64,000 nt of DNA from JBOHTO01 sp050733695 (GCA_050733695.1 JBOHTO010000148.1:1-64000); one strand, 5' to 3'; positions 42,317 to 51,576 are shown, counted from the first letter of the stretch. The notes: generated by a model from the letters alone, not told the origin. Program-made: numbers and translations.

Positions 42317-44023
42317 CTACATCCGTTCCGGGGCGGAAATGCCGAGCAGTGCGAGCCCGTTGCGCAGCACGATCTGCGCGGCGCGCGCGAGCACGAGCCG
42401 CGCGCGTGTGATCGGCTCCGGCTCATCGAGCACGTGATGCTTGTGGTACCATGTGTGGATCAGGCGCGCGGTTTCCAGCAGATAACCGGCTGCGCGGTGC
42501 GGTTCGAGTGCGTCCGCGGCGCCGGCAATCACGGCCGGAAAATCGAGCAGAGCCTTGATGAGCGCCTGCTCTTCCGGTTCGCGCAGCACGGCGAGATCGG
42601 TATCGGTGCCCGTAACCGACACCGGATCGATCTCGCCAACGCGGAATATGCCGCTCATTCGCGCGTGCGCCATCTGGATGTAGTAGACGGGGTTCTCTTC
42701 CGACTGCGAGCGAGCGAGGTCGAGGTCGAACTGAAGCTGTGATTCTCCCTTGCGCATCAGGAAGAAGTAGCGAACCGCGTCGCGCCCTACCTCATCGATG
42801 AGGTCACGCACTGTCACGTAGCTGCCGGCACGCTTCGAGATCCTCACCTCCTCGCCCGCACTCACGACCGTGACCATCTGGTGCAGCACGTAGTCGGGGT
42901 ACCCTTCAGGTATTCCCATGCCGAGGGCCTGGAGACCGGCGCGCACGCGCGTCACGGTGCTGTGATGATCCGCACCCTGCACGTTGACGGCGCGATGAAA
43001 GCCGCGGTTCCACTTTGTCACGTGATACGCGACGTCGGGGACGAAGTAGGTGAAGGTCCCGTCGCTCTTGCGCATCACTCGATCCTTGTCGTCACCAAAG
43101 CTGGTCGTGCGGAGCCAGAGCGCGCCCTCGTGCTCGTACGTCTGGCCGGCATCGCGCAGCGCGTCTACGGTTGCCGCCACGCGCCCTTCCGTGTAGAGCG
43201 AGGATTCGAGAAAGTAGCGATCGAACTCCACGCCGAACGCCTGCATGTCGAGGTCCTGTTCAGCCCGGAGTGCATGCACGGCGAAACGCGTGATGCGGTC
43301 CATGAGGGAACCGGAGCCGTCGGATGCCGGCGAGCCGGCGCCTGCAATCAGCCGCGATGCGGCGGTCGCTGCGTCGCCTTTGCCGCCATGTTCGGCGACA
43401 AAGCGCGCGGCGAGTTCGCTCACGTATTCACCGTGGTATCCGCCCTCCGGGATCGCTGCTTCCTCGCCCGCCATCGCGCGAACGCGCGCAAGCACCGACG
43501 CGCCGAGATTGACGATCTGTGCACCTGCGTCGTTGTAGTAGAACTCGCGGGATACCGACCATCCCGTCCATTCCAGCAGAGACGCTATGGCGTCGCCGAG
43601 CGCGGCCTGTCGGCCGTGGCCGACGTGAAGTGGCCCCGTCGGATTGGCCGACACGAACTCCACGTTTGCCAGGCGGCCGCCGCCGTTCGCGGCGCGACCG
43701 AATCGCTCGCCGGCGCTCAGGATGGAAGGCAGTCCCCCTGCGAGCACACCCGGTTCGAGGTGAAAGTTGATGAACCCCGGACCGGCCACGTCGGTGCGCG
43801 CCACGCCCACGCGTTGCAGGTCGAGATTCGCGACCAGCGACTCGGCTATTTCGCGCGGCTTGCGACGCAGCGGGCGCGCGAGCAGCAGCGCCATATTCGT
43901 GGCCCATTCGCCGTGGGCGGGATCGCGCGGGCGCTCGAGCTGTGGATCGATCGGCTCGGGCGCGCCGAGCGACCGCGCCGCGTCGATGAGCGCGGCGCGG
44001 ATGAGGTCTGACGCTGCGGTCAC
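42317..44023 (-). CDS. argS: Arginyl-tRNA synthetase
   Basis: 568 residues from GTG 44023, overlapping the upstream stop as GTGA. Class I marks are the HIGH motif in 'NPTGPLHVGHGRQA' and a KMSKS-like 'VRISKRAGSYVTV'. The N-terminal Arg-specific domain and the C-terminal helical anticodon-binding domain ('ARLIHTWYHKHHV' to 'NGLALLGISAPERM') are complete. It charges tRNA-Arg. Confidence 0.96.
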   Translation of the reverse strand: MTAASDLIRAALIDAARSLGAPEPIDPQLERPRDPAHGEWATNMALLLARPLRRKPREIAESLVANLDLQRVGVARTDVAGPGFINFHLEPGVLAGGLPSILSAGERFGRAANGGGRLANVEFVSANPTGPLHVGHGRQAALGDAIASLLEWTGWSVSREFYYNDAGAQIVNLGASVLARVRAMAGEEAAIPEGGYHGEYVSELAARFVAEHGGKGDAATAASRLIAGAGSPASDGSGSLMDRITRFAVHALRAEQDLDMQAFGVEFDRYFLESSLYTEGRVAATVDALRDAGQTYEHEGALWLRTTSFGDDKDRVMRKSDGTFTYFVPDVAYHVTKWNRGFHRAVNVQGADHHSTVTRVRAGLQALGMGIPEGYPDYVLHQMVTVVSAGEEVRISKRAGSYVTVRDLIDEVGRDAVRYFFLMRKGESQLQFDLDLARSQSEENPVYYIQMAHARMSGIFRVGEIDPVSVTGTDTDLAVLREPEEQALIKALLDFPAVIAGAADALEPHRAAGYLLETARLIHTWYHKHHVLDEPEPITRARLVLARAAQIVLRNGLALLGISAPERM

Positions 44024-44463
44024 TCGCTGCCCGAATCCTTTCTGGTGGGTGTCGGAGAGGCGGTGGTCTTCTTGCCGCTCGTCGCTGTGTCTCCCTTGTC
44101 CTTTGCGGCCTTCCCATCGGAAGCGGCGCCCTTGCTGGCGTCGGCAGCTTTCTTCTCCCGGTTCGCTCCATCGCCGCCGGGGCTGGCTCCGGTGTCGGTA
44201 CCGGAGCTGCTCCCGGTCCCCGATCCACTCGCGTCGGATATCGGCTCCCCGCCCCCGCCGTCCTTCGTCGACGCACCTGCCTTGGGATAGTCCGTTATGT
44301 AGAACCCGGAGCCCTTGAAGAGAAGACCGCCCCCTGCCGATAGCCGGCGCTCGGCGACGGCACCGCAGTCGGGACACGGTACCTCGGCGGGTGCATCACT
44401 GATCTTGCGGTAGAATTTCTCGAAGTCATGCCCTGCAGGACAATGGTACTCGTAAGTCGGCAT
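44020..44463 (-). CDS. FmdB-family zinc-ribbon protein with low-complexity tail
   Basis: 147 residues from ATG 44463. The N-terminal ~60 residues form the FmdB putative regulatory zinc ribbon ('MPTYEYHCPAGHDFE' with Cys8, then 'VPCPDCG' with Cys30 and Cys33), and 'FKGSGFYITDY' is the usual family end. A long Gly/Ser/Ala/Lys-rich disordered tail (about 65-147) follows. Function unknown in most bacteria. It leads into argS. Confidence 0.88.
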   Translation of the reverse strand: MPTYEYHCPAGHDFEKFYRKISDAPAEVPCPDCGAVAERRLSAGGGLLFKGSGFYITDYPKAGASTKDGGGGEPISDASGSGTGSSSGTDTGASPGGDGANREKKAADASKGAASDGKAAKDKGDTATSGKKTTASPTPTRKDSGSE

Positions 44464-44674
44464 TGGGTGGGAGCTTGATGTAGTGACGCGTACTTCGAAA
44501 AGCTACTTGGGCGAAACCACGTGTACAAGCGAAGTGGAGACGACGCCTGTGCGAGCTCTGTCTGGCTGGGCAGACAGGCCGGCGTCAGATGACATGTAGA
44601 AGACAAGACTGCGACTATCTCAAGCTGGGTGGCTTGTTTGTCGAGATTCTCCGCCGTGAGCGGGGTAAAGCGGG
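44464..44674. other. Spacer between the two long minus-strand gene runs
   Basis: About 210 nt without a coding signature, upstream of the fmdB-argS run and downstream of the mutase gene. It contains one clear hairpin (44558-44577). The promoter for the fmdB-argS run should lie here, but I cannot pick a convincing -35/-10 pair. Confidence 0.5.
44558..44577 (-). terminator. 7-bp hairpin after the mutase gene
   Basis: CTGTCTG (44558-44564) and CAGACAG (44571-44577) form a perfect stem around a 6-nt loop, about 100 nt past the mutase stop in its direction of transcription. There is no T-tract, so it is a possible factor-assisted terminator for the 12-gene run ending at 44675. Confidence 0.4.
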
Positions 44675-46273
44675 TCACGCCGCCGGACGGTAGCTCTTCC
44701 AGCACGAGGCGAGCGTGTCGGATATCTCCCCGACCGTCGCGCGCAAACGTACTGCATCGATGATGAGCGGCATGAGGTGAGGCCGATCCAGCGAGTAGTC
44801 AGCAGCCAGATACGCCCCCGCCGCCGTACGCAGCAGGTCGAGCGAGCGCGCCAGTGCCGCCGCGTCGCGCTTCGACCGCACCCGCACCAGTCGTTCGGTC
44901 TGGTCACGCTCGAGCGCGGAGTAATCGGGCGCCGCGAGGATGGGCGCCGGGCGATCGTCCGCGAACCGGTTCACGCCCACGATGATGCTGTCGCCGGACT
45001 CAACGGCAAGCTGCTGCTCGTACGCGCTGCGCGCGATCTCCTCCTGAAAGAATCCGGCTGCCACGGCCCGCTCGGCTCCTCCCAGCTCGTCGACGCGCTG
45101 GAGCAGTGCCGTCGCCCGCTCCTCGATCTCGTCGGTGAGCGATTCCACGTAGTAGCTCCCTCCCAGCGGATCCGCGGTGGCCGTTGCGCCCGACTCGTGC
45201 GCGATGATCTGCTGCGTTCGCAGGGCCAGCGTCGCGGCGTCCGCCGTGGGGAGCGAGAGCGCTTCATCGTACCCGTTGGTGTGCAGCGACTGCGTGCCGC
45301 CGAGCACCGCCGAGAGCGCCTGAAGGGCAACGCGGACCACGTTGTTGAGCGGCTGCTGCGCCATGAGTGTGACGCCGCCGGTCTGTGTATGGAAGCGCAG
45401 GCGGCAGCCCGCGTCCGCGGCGCCGAACCGCTCGCGCATGAGGCGCGCGTACATGCGCCGGGCAGCACGGAACTTCGCTGCTTCCTCGAAAAGATCGCTG
45501 TGCGCGGCGAAAAAGAAGGAGAGCCGCGGCGCGAAGCTGTCGATCTCCAGTCCGGCAGCAAGCGCGCGCTCGACGTACTCGATCGTGTTCGCAAGCGTGA
45601 ATGCGAGCTCCTGCACCGCGGTCGCGCCGGCCTCGCGCATGTGATATCCGGAGATCGATATCGGATTCCACCCCGGAACTTCCTCCGCGCAGAAGCGGAA
45701 CATCTCGGCGATGAGCGCGAGGCTGGGCGCGGGCGGATAGATGTACGTGCCGCGCGCGATGTATTCCTTGAGTATGTCGTTCTGCACCGTACCGCTGAGC
45801 GCGCTGCGCGCGATCCCGCGCTCCTCCGCGACAACGATGTACATGGCGAGCAGCGTGGATGCCGTGGCGTTGATCGTCATGGACGTGGACACGCGATCGA
45901 GTGGGATCCCATCGAGCAGGACATGCATGTCCTCGACCGTGTCGATCGCCACGCCCACCCGCCCGACCTCACCGCCGGCGCGCGGCGAATCCGAGTCGAT
46001 CCCCATCTGAGTGGGAAGATCAAAAGCCACGGACAGTCCCGTCTGACCGGCGTCGAGCAGATGGCGAAAGCGCTGGTTGGTCTCGCTCGCGGTTCCGAAG
46101 CCGGCGTACTGCCGCATCGTCCAGAGCCGTCCGCGGTACATGTCCGGCTGTACGCCGCGGGTGTAGGGATAACTCCCCGGATCAGCCAGCGCGTCGGAAC
46201 AGGGCGCGCTGTCGTCGCGCGGGCGGTACAGGATGTCGATCGGGAGCCCGGACGGCGAGCGCCCTGCGCTCAC
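44675..46273 (-). CDS. Methylmalonyl-CoA mutase large (catalytic) subunit, no B12 domain
   Basis: 532 residues from GTG 46273, overlapping fbp as GTGA. The catalytic TIM-barrel is clear: 'TRGVQPDMYRGRLWTMRQYA', 'VSTSMTINATASTLLAMY', 'ISISGYHMREAGATAVQELA' and 'SLHTNGYDEALSLPT'. It converts methylmalonyl-CoA and succinyl-CoA using adenosylcobalamin. It ends before any cobalamin-binding domain (no DxHxxG), so it needs a separate B12-binding small subunit, not present here. It could alternatively be another acyl-CoA mutase of the same class, such as isobutyryl- or ethylmalonyl-CoA. Confidence 0.9.
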   Translation of the reverse strand: MSAGRSPSGLPIDILYRPRDDSAPCSDALADPGSYPYTRGVQPDMYRGRLWTMRQYAGFGTASETNQRFRHLLDAGQTGLSVAFDLPTQMGIDSDSPRAGGEVGRVGVAIDTVEDMHVLLDGIPLDRVSTSMTINATASTLLAMYIVVAEERGIARSALSGTVQNDILKEYIARGTYIYPPAPSLALIAEMFRFCAEEVPGWNPISISGYHMREAGATAVQELAFTLANTIEYVERALAAGLEIDSFAPRLSFFFAAHSDLFEEAAKFRAARRMYARLMRERFGAADAGCRLRFHTQTGGVTLMAQQPLNNVVRVALQALSAVLGGTQSLHTNGYDEALSLPTADAATLALRTQQIIAHESGATATADPLGGSYYVESLTDEIEERATALLQRVDELGGAERAVAAGFFQEEIARSAYEQQLAVESGDSIIVGVNRFADDRPAPILAAPDYSALERDQTERLVRVRSKRDAAALARSLDLLRTAAGAYLAADYSLDRPHLMPLIIDAVRLRATVGEISDTLASCWKSYRPAA

Positions 46274-47298
46274 GCGCCCACGCTGGACGGTACGCCGCCG
46301 AGCATCTCCAGCACGAGGTCGATCTCGGCGCGGCTGCCGATGTAGAGTGGCGTTCGCTGGTGCAGCTCCGTGGGATGGATGTCGCGGATGCGCTGCACGC
46401 CGTCCGTCGCGGCTCCTCCGGCCTCCTCCACAATGAAGGCGAGGGGATTGGCTTCGTACAGCAGCCGCAGCTTCCCCCTCTCCGCCTTGCGATTGGCCGG
46501 ATATGCGAACAGGCCGCCCCCGAGCAGGTTCCTGTGGAAATCCGCGACGAGAGACCCCACGTAGCGGCCGCTCAGTGGCCGGCGTCCGCCCTCGAGGCCG
46601 CGGCACACACGCATCAGCGCGCGAACGGAATCATCCCAGTCGGCTTCGTACGAGTCGTTGACGGAGAGGTAGCGGCCCTGCTCCGGAATGCGGATGTTCG
46701 GGTGGGAGAGCAGGAACTCGCCGATCGACGGATCGTAGGTGAAGCCGTGCACGCCCTGGCCGGTCGTGTACACGAGCATGGTGCTGGAACCGTAGATGAC
46801 GTAGCCCGCCGCCACCTGCCGGCGCCCGGGCTGGAGCATGTCTTCCATCTCCCCCTGCCGGCCGCGCGTGATCTTCCGGAGCACCGAGAATATCGTCCCC
46901 ACCGGCACGTTCACATCGATGTTGGACGAGCCGTCCAGGGGATCGAAGAGCAAGCAGTACTTGCCGCAGCGAAAGCCCTCGGGAATCTGAATGATCCCCG
47001 GCTCTTCCTCCGACGCCATTGCGCAGAGGCGGCCGCCATGATCCATCGCCTTGATTATCGTCTGGTTGGCGAAGACATCCAGCTTCTGCTGGATCTCGCC
47101 CTGCACGTTCTCCCCTTCCGTAGCACCCAGGATGTCCACGAGGCCGGCGCGCCGCACCTTGCTGGTGATCATCTTGGCCGCGAGCGCGACGTCGTAGAGA
47201 ATGCCCGAGAGCTCGCCCGTGGCTTCGGGGTGCAGTCGCTCCTGCTCGATGATGAACCGGTCGATCGTGATGACAGAAGTGGGTGTGTGCTGAACCAC
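46270..47298 (-). CDS. fbp: Class I fructose-1,6-bisphosphatase
   Basis: 342 residues from GTG 47298, two nt after the preceding stop; longer in-frame starts would run into that gene. The metal/substrate core 'LLFDPLDGSSNIDVNVPVG' and the catalytic segment 'RYVGSLVADFHRNLLGGG' with 'RLLYEANPLAFIVEEAGG' are diagnostic of FBPase class I. It provides the gluconeogenic step from fructose-1,6-bisphosphate to fructose-6-phosphate. Its neighbour, the mutase, feeds succinyl-CoA toward the same direction of carbon flow. Confidence 0.95.
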   Translation of the reverse strand: MVQHTPTSVITIDRFIIEQERLHPEATGELSGILYDVALAAKMITSKVRRAGLVDILGATEGENVQGEIQQKLDVFANQTIIKAMDHGGRLCAMASEEEPGIIQIPEGFRCGKYCLLFDPLDGSSNIDVNVPVGTIFSVLRKITRGRQGEMEDMLQPGRRQVAAGYVIYGSSTMLVYTTGQGVHGFTYDPSIGEFLLSHPNIRIPEQGRYLSVNDSYEADWDDSVRALMRVCRGLEGGRRPLSGRYVGSLVADFHRNLLGGGLFAYPANRKAERGKLRLLYEANPLAFIVEEAGGAATDGVQRIRDIHPTELHQRTPLYIGSRAEIDLVLEMLGGVPSSVGA

Positions 47299-47300
47299 GG

Positions 47301-47702
47301 TTAGGTATCCTGTGAAGGTGACCCGTCGACCGGCGGGCTGGTCATCGCGCGCGCCCACTCCCGTGCATCGACTTCGAACCGGTTCTGGCGATAGCCCACG
47401 CGCAATGTCTCCCACAGGTAGTGGAGCGGGAAGAACGAGCAGGTCTCAAACTGGTGGACATGACGAAGTTCGTGCAAGAGCAGTTCCGGGGACGCCGAGC
47501 GCTCCGATGAGACGAAGATCGTCCGCCAGAGCGTGATGCCCGCCACGCGCCGGCGGCCAAGTGCCCAGCCCCCTGCGAGCAATGGCAGCCCGCCGCGCCT
47601 GTAGCGCGCCCGCCTCAGTTCGGGAAAGCGATCGAGCAACGCCGGCGGCGGCGACCAGCGACTGCCGATCAGCGCGGCAACGGCTCTGGCGACAGTGTCC
47701 AT
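47301..47702 (-). CDS. Small HExxH protein, putative metallopeptidase
   Basis: 133 residues from ATG 47702, overlapping the comEC 3' end by 34 nt. It contains 'LLLHELRHVHQFE', in which His77-Glu-x-x-His81 forms a zinc-protease motif, followed by 'EVDAREWARA', where an Asp/Glu could be a third ligand. No signal peptide is evident, although there is a hydrophobic patch. The family is not recognised with certainty. It has a normal overlap-style junction with fbp downstream. Confidence 0.65.
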   Translation of the reverse strand: MDTVARAVAALIGSRWSPPPALLDRFPELRRARYRRGGLPLLAGGWALGRRRVAGITLWRTIFVSSERSASPELLLHELRHVHQFETCSFFPLHYLWETLRVGYRQNRFEVDAREWARAMTSPPVDGSPSQDT

Positions 47703-49888
47703 TGTCCGTCTCCGGCCTCCACTTCCAGCGACTCCCCATCGGTACGCACAACGATCGATCCGAGCAGGTCCGTGCGCAGAACGTCCGCTCCGGATCCCGC
47801 GAGAGCGCGCAGTACATCGGCGCTCGGATGGCCGTAACGATTCCCGGCGCCCACGGAGATGAGCGCGATCGACGGCCGCACTGCTTCCAGGAATGCCAGC
47901 GTCGAGCTCGTGGCGCTCCCATGGTGGCCCACCTTGAGCACGTCGGCCCTCAGATCGACATCGCGTTCCAGCAACCACGCCTCCTCCGCGCGTTCCGCGT
48001 CGCCGACAAGCAGGAAGCGGACCGTGCCGTATTTCACCAGCGCGACGGCGCTGGCTTCGTTCGGGTCCGAGAGACTTGCGGTCCAGGCCGAATCGGGCGC
48101 CAGAAAGGCGATGCGCACTCCGTCGAGCACCAGCGAATCGCCGGGGTGCGCGCGGCGCCAGGCCGTGCCCGACTCTCGCGCTGCGCCGAGCGTCGCCCGG
48201 TAGGCATCGGTGCCCAGAACGAACGCGGCATCCCACGAGCTCGCCGGCCGCAGTGAGCGGATCACGCTGGCCGCGCCACCCACGTGATCGCTGTGCGGGT
48301 GAGAGAGGACGAGCGAGGCGAGCGCACCACCTCGCCGGCGAAGGTACGGGATCACCGTCGCACGACCGGCGTCGCCACCACGCCATCCGCCACCGGCGTC
48401 GAAGAGTACCCAGCGACCCCTGGGCGTGCGGAGCGCGATGGCATCGCCCTGCCCCACGTCGATCATGTGCAGTTCCAGCAATCCGGACCGCGTCGGGATG
48501 AAGGGCAGCCAGGCGATCGTGGCGAGTGCTGCGCATGCGATGATGATCGGTCGCGCCGGATATCTGCTCACGCACGCAGCGATGCCGGCGCACGTGGCCA
48601 CGCCCGCGGCCACCGCCGCCGCCAGCGTCGGAGAGACATCGATGGAAGCAGAGGGGACGGCCGCACCCGCCCGGGCGACAGCGTCGAACGCAACGAGCAA
48701 CGGATGCGCGGCATCCGCCATGAACCGCGCGACCGAAGGCAGCGGCGCACATAGCAGCGCGATGAAGAGTGCCGGCTGGAGCAACGCAATGATCGGGGCG
48801 GCCACGAGATTGGTGACGGGGCCGATCAGGCTCACCCGGCCGAATGTCCACGCAACGAGAGGCGCCGTCGCGAGCGTCGCGAGCGTGGACGCGACGAGGT
48901 CGCGTGCGAGCGCGTACCGCCACCCTGCAAGCCGGCCTCGCAGCGCGCGGCGAGAGAGAGACCGCGCAGCGATCAGACCGGCAATGCCGGCGACGCTGAG
49001 CTGATAGCCGAGGTCGAGTACCGTGCGCGGGTCGGCGAGCGGCACCAGAGCACCCAGCGCAAGCGACGCCCACGGCGACGTCGGGCGCTGAACGATCATG
49101 GAGCTGGCGGCCACGGCCAGCATGGTGCCCGCGCGAACAGCGGGCGCGGGTGCGCCGATGACCATGACGTAGAACACCGTCGTCGCAACCGCAGCCGCAC
49201 TCGCCGCACGGCTTGGGAACCGCAGTATCCGGAAGAGAAGCTGAGCGGCCATCGCGATGATGGCCACGTGCAGGCCGGAGATGGAGAGCGCATGCACAAG
49301 GCCCGCCGCGGCGAAGCGGTCGCGCAGCTCGGGCGTTATCGAGCGCGTGTCGGCGACGAGCAGCGCACGCGCGAGAGGAGCATCCTCGCGGAAGGAGGCA
49401 TCGATCGCCGCCGTCGCCCGCCGGCGCAGGTGCCCGGTAATCGAGGGACCGTCGATCTCCCGCACGGTTGCCTGGCGAACGAGCATCCCGCGCCTGGTGG
49501 GCACGGGCGCTCCGCGAACGGCCGCAACGGAACCATCGCGCGCCCGGCCGCGCGCGACGAGCAGCGTGATGTCGAGCCGGCAGCCACCGCCCTCCAGCTC
49601 GGCCCTGGCGCTCCGGCCGGCGCCCGCATCGCCGTGGAGCCGCACTGTCCACGAGGAGTCGCGCACTGCGCCGGCAGCGCAGTGCCGGTCCGCCACGCTC
49701 GTCGCATTTCCCAGGAGCACACCGCCCACCAGGATCACGCCGAGCGCGGCCGCCGTTCTCCGCGCTGTCGCGGCCACTGCCACGGCCGCCATCAGGCTCG
49801 CGGCAACGATACCGGATAGCAGATCGCCGCCGAACCCCACAAGGAGCCCGACGGCGAAGGCGAGATACCCGGCCGCAATGAGCGGCAC
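47669..49888 (-). CDS. comEC: DNA uptake channel ComEC/Rec2
   Basis: 739 residues from GTG 49888 with GGAGGG 4 nt upstream. N-terminal membrane helices and an OB-type periplasmic domain lead to the competence core ('HALSISGLHVAIIAMAA', 'GAPAPAVRAGTMLAVAAS', 'DPRTVLDLGYQLSVAGIAGL'). The C-terminal metallo-beta-lactamase domain shows 'MIDVGQGDAI' and 'LSHPHSDHVGG'. ComEC takes up single-stranded DNA across the inner membrane during transformation. It follows a ComFB gene by 16 nt. Confidence 0.94.
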   Translation of the reverse strand: MPLIAAGYLAFAVGLLVGFGGDLLSGIVAASLMAAVAVAATARRTAAALGVILVGGVLLGNATSVADRHCAAGAVRDSSWTVRLHGDAGAGRSARAELEGGGCRLDITLLVARGRARDGSVAAVRGAPVPTRRGMLVRQATVREIDGPSITGHLRRRATAAIDASFREDAPLARALLVADTRSITPELRDRFAAAGLVHALSISGLHVAIIAMAAQLLFRILRFPSRAASAAAVATTVFYVMVIGAPAPAVRAGTMLAVAASSMIVQRPTSPWASLALGALVPLADPRTVLDLGYQLSVAGIAGLIAARSLSRRALRGRLAGWRYALARDLVASTLATLATAPLVAWTFGRVSLIGPVTNLVAAPIIALLQPALFIALLCAPLPSVARFMADAAHPLLVAFDAVARAGAAVPSASIDVSPTLAAAVAAGVATCAGIAACVSRYPARPIIIACAALATIAWLPFIPTRSGLLELHMIDVGQGDAIALRTPRGRWVLFDAGGGWRGGDAGRATVIPYLRRRGGALASLVLSHPHSDHVGGAASVIRSLRPASSWDAAFVLGTDAYRATLGAARESGTAWRRAHPGDSLVLDGVRIAFLAPDSAWTASLSDPNEASAVALVKYGTVRFLLVGDAERAEEAWLLERDVDLRADVLKVGHHGSATSSTLAFLEAVRPSIALISVGAGNRYGHPSADVLRALAGSGADVLRTDLLGSIVVRTDGESLEVEAGDGQWTLSPEPLPR

Positions 49889-49904
49889 AGACCCTCCGTA
49901 CGCG

Positions 49905-50210
49905 CTAGGGTTTGCCTTGCATCCTTGCGGTCGCCGCTGCCGCATCCCCATGGCGCGGGTTGGCGGCGACTCGCTTCATGGCATCGAGCAGGAGCACGGT
50001 GAGCTCCGCCGTCGCCTGATCGTAGGATAGCTGTACGCCGGTCACGACTTCGCCCAGAGGCGGGTTGCCACTCACGTATCGGGGACGAGTATTGTTCAAT
50101 GCGAAGGTGATCACATCATCCTGGCAACGCGGGCAGCTACAATAATCGGAGCTGCGCTCGAGAAGGCGCTTGTAGACGGACCTGAGGGCACCCTCGATGA
50201 CGTTCTTCAT
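49905..50210 (-). CDS. Late competence protein ComFB family
   Basis: 101 residues from ATG 50210, overlapping the miaB stop as ATGA. The small Cys cluster 'CSCPRCQDDVITFALN' (Cys24, Cys26, Cys29) and 'RPRYV' are the ComFB signature. The Cys cluster probably binds zinc. In cyanobacteria ComFB-type proteins have been linked to cyclic-di-nucleotide control of motility and competence. Its location directly before comEC supports a competence link here. Confidence 0.85.
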   Translation of the reverse strand: MKNVIEGALRSVYKRLLERSSDYCSCPRCQDDVITFALNNTRPRYVSGNPPLGEVVTGVQLSYDQATAELTVLLLDAMKRVAANPRHGDAAAATARMQGKP

Positions 50211-51574
50211 ACAGCGACGGGCAGCGGCTCGGGGGATACAGCGATGGGCAGCGGCTCGCGGGCGCCGATGACCGCAGCCGTGAAGGTCGATCCCGTCGTG
50301 CCTGTGAGCTCCACGGTGAAGTAGCGACCGATCATCGTCTCATCCCCGGGCAGGAGTACGGTCCTGAAGTCGCGCGTGCGCGCCTGCAACAGTCCCCCGC
50401 GTCGAGCCGTCTTCTCCACGAGCACCTCGGCGCGTGCACCCAGAAGCGCCACGTTGCGCTGGCGAGCACCCGTTCGGACCTCACTGATGAGACGCGCCAG
50501 ACGTTCACCCGCCACGGAATCGGGCACACTGTCCGACGCCGGAAAGCGCGTTGCCGGGGTCCCCTCTCGGGGCGAGAACATGAAGGTGAAGGCATCGTTG
50601 AAGCCGACCTCGCGCACGGCACTGATCGTATCCTCGAAGTCCGCATCGCTCTCGCCGGGAAAGCCGACGATCATATCAGTGGTCAACGCCAGCCCGGGGA
50701 TCGCAGCGCGCAGGCGCTCGACGCAGCACATGTAGCCGCCGCGCGTATAGCGCCGAAGCATTCGCCGCAGCACGGCCGTGGAGCCCGACTGCATGGGCAG
50801 ATGCACATGTTCGCACACGGCGGCAGTGTCGGCCATGGCCGCGATCACGCGATCGCTGAAGTCGTTTGGATGCGGACTCGTGAACCGAACGCGGCGTATG
50901 CCGCTCACGGCGCCGACGGCGCGCAGCAGGTCGGCAAAATCGTGAGTCCCATCGTTGTACGAGTTGACGGTCTGGCCAAGCAGGACGACCTCGGACATGC
51001 CCTGGTTGGCGACTGCGTCGACCTCGCGGACAACGTCGACCAGCCGGCGGCTGCGCTCCGGCCCGCGCGTCGTGGGCACGATGCAGTACGTGCATCGGTA
51101 GTTGCAGCCGCGCTGCACGGGGATCCACGCCTTTACCCCCTCGAAGCGGCGCGGCATGAAGTCCTCGTAGTGCTCGCTGAGATCGAAATCCGTGGACGTG
51201 GTGCGCTCGCCTTGCCGCGCCCCATCGATGAGCGCCGGCAGCGCGCGATAGCCGTCGGGACCGATCACGAGGCTCACGTGCGCGGCCCGGTCGAGCAGAT
51301 CGTGCTTGAGCCGCTGGGCCATGCAGCCGGTGACGCCCAAGACCGTATCCTCGCGCATGTGCCGCTTTAGCTCGCCCAGGCGGCCAAGTACGCGCTGCTC
51401 GGCGTGATCGCGTATGGCGCAGGTGTTCACGAGTATCACGTCCGCGCCATCCGGTACGTCCACGGAATCATAGCCGGCGCTCGTCAGTGATCCGAGCATG
51501 AGCTCGGAATCGCTGACGTTCATCTGGCAACCGTATGTCTCGATATACACGGTGGGGCGCGAAGAGGCGGTCAT
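50207..51574 (-). CDS. miaB: tRNA-2-methylthio-N6-dimethylallyladenosine synthase
   Basis: 455 residues from ATG 51574. MiaB adds the 2-methylthio group at A37 of UNN-reading tRNAs. The N-terminal MTTase domain holds Cys16, Cys52 and Cys84 for one [4Fe-4S] cluster. The radical-SAM motif is 'CNYRCTYC' (157-164). A TRAM domain ends the core near residue 435. The last ~17 residues ('REPLPIAVSPEPLPVAV') come from a 27-bp tandem duplication. Confidence 0.95.
   Translation of the reverse strand: MTASSRPTVYIETYGCQMNVSDSELMLGSLTSAGYDSVDVPDGADVILVNTCAIRDHAEQRVLGRLGELKRHMREDTVLGVTGCMAQRLKHDLLDRAAHVSLVIGPDGYRALPALIDGARQGERTTSTDFDLSEHYEDFMPRRFEGVKAWIPVQRGCNYRCTYCIVPTTRGPERSRRLVDVVREVDAVANQGMSEVVLLGQTVNSYNDGTHDFADLLRAVGAVSGIRRVRFTSPHPNDFSDRVIAAMADTAAVCEHVHLPMQSGSTAVLRRMLRRYTRGGYMCCVERLRAAIPGLALTTDMIVGFPGESDADFEDTISAVREVGFNDAFTFMFSPREGTPATRFPASDSVPDSVAGERLARLISEVRTGARQRNVALLGARAEVLVEKTARRGGLLQARTRDFRTVLLPGDETMIGRYFTVELTGTTGSTFTAAVIGAREPLPIAVSPEPLPVAV
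50211..50264. repeat. 27-bp tandem duplication in the miaB 3' end
   Basis: ACAGCGACGGGCAGCGGCTC followed by GGGGGAT (50211-50237) is repeated with a few changes at 50238-50264. It keeps the miaB frame and doubles a 9-residue tail motif. The copies are non-identical, so the duplication is not brand-new. Confidence 0.85.
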
Positions 51575-51576
51575 TG

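Noticed and set aside
47301..49652. 783-codon minus-strand frame across comEC
   Set aside because: Only its last 134 codons (47301-47702) look coding; the rest is an out-of-frame reading of comEC.
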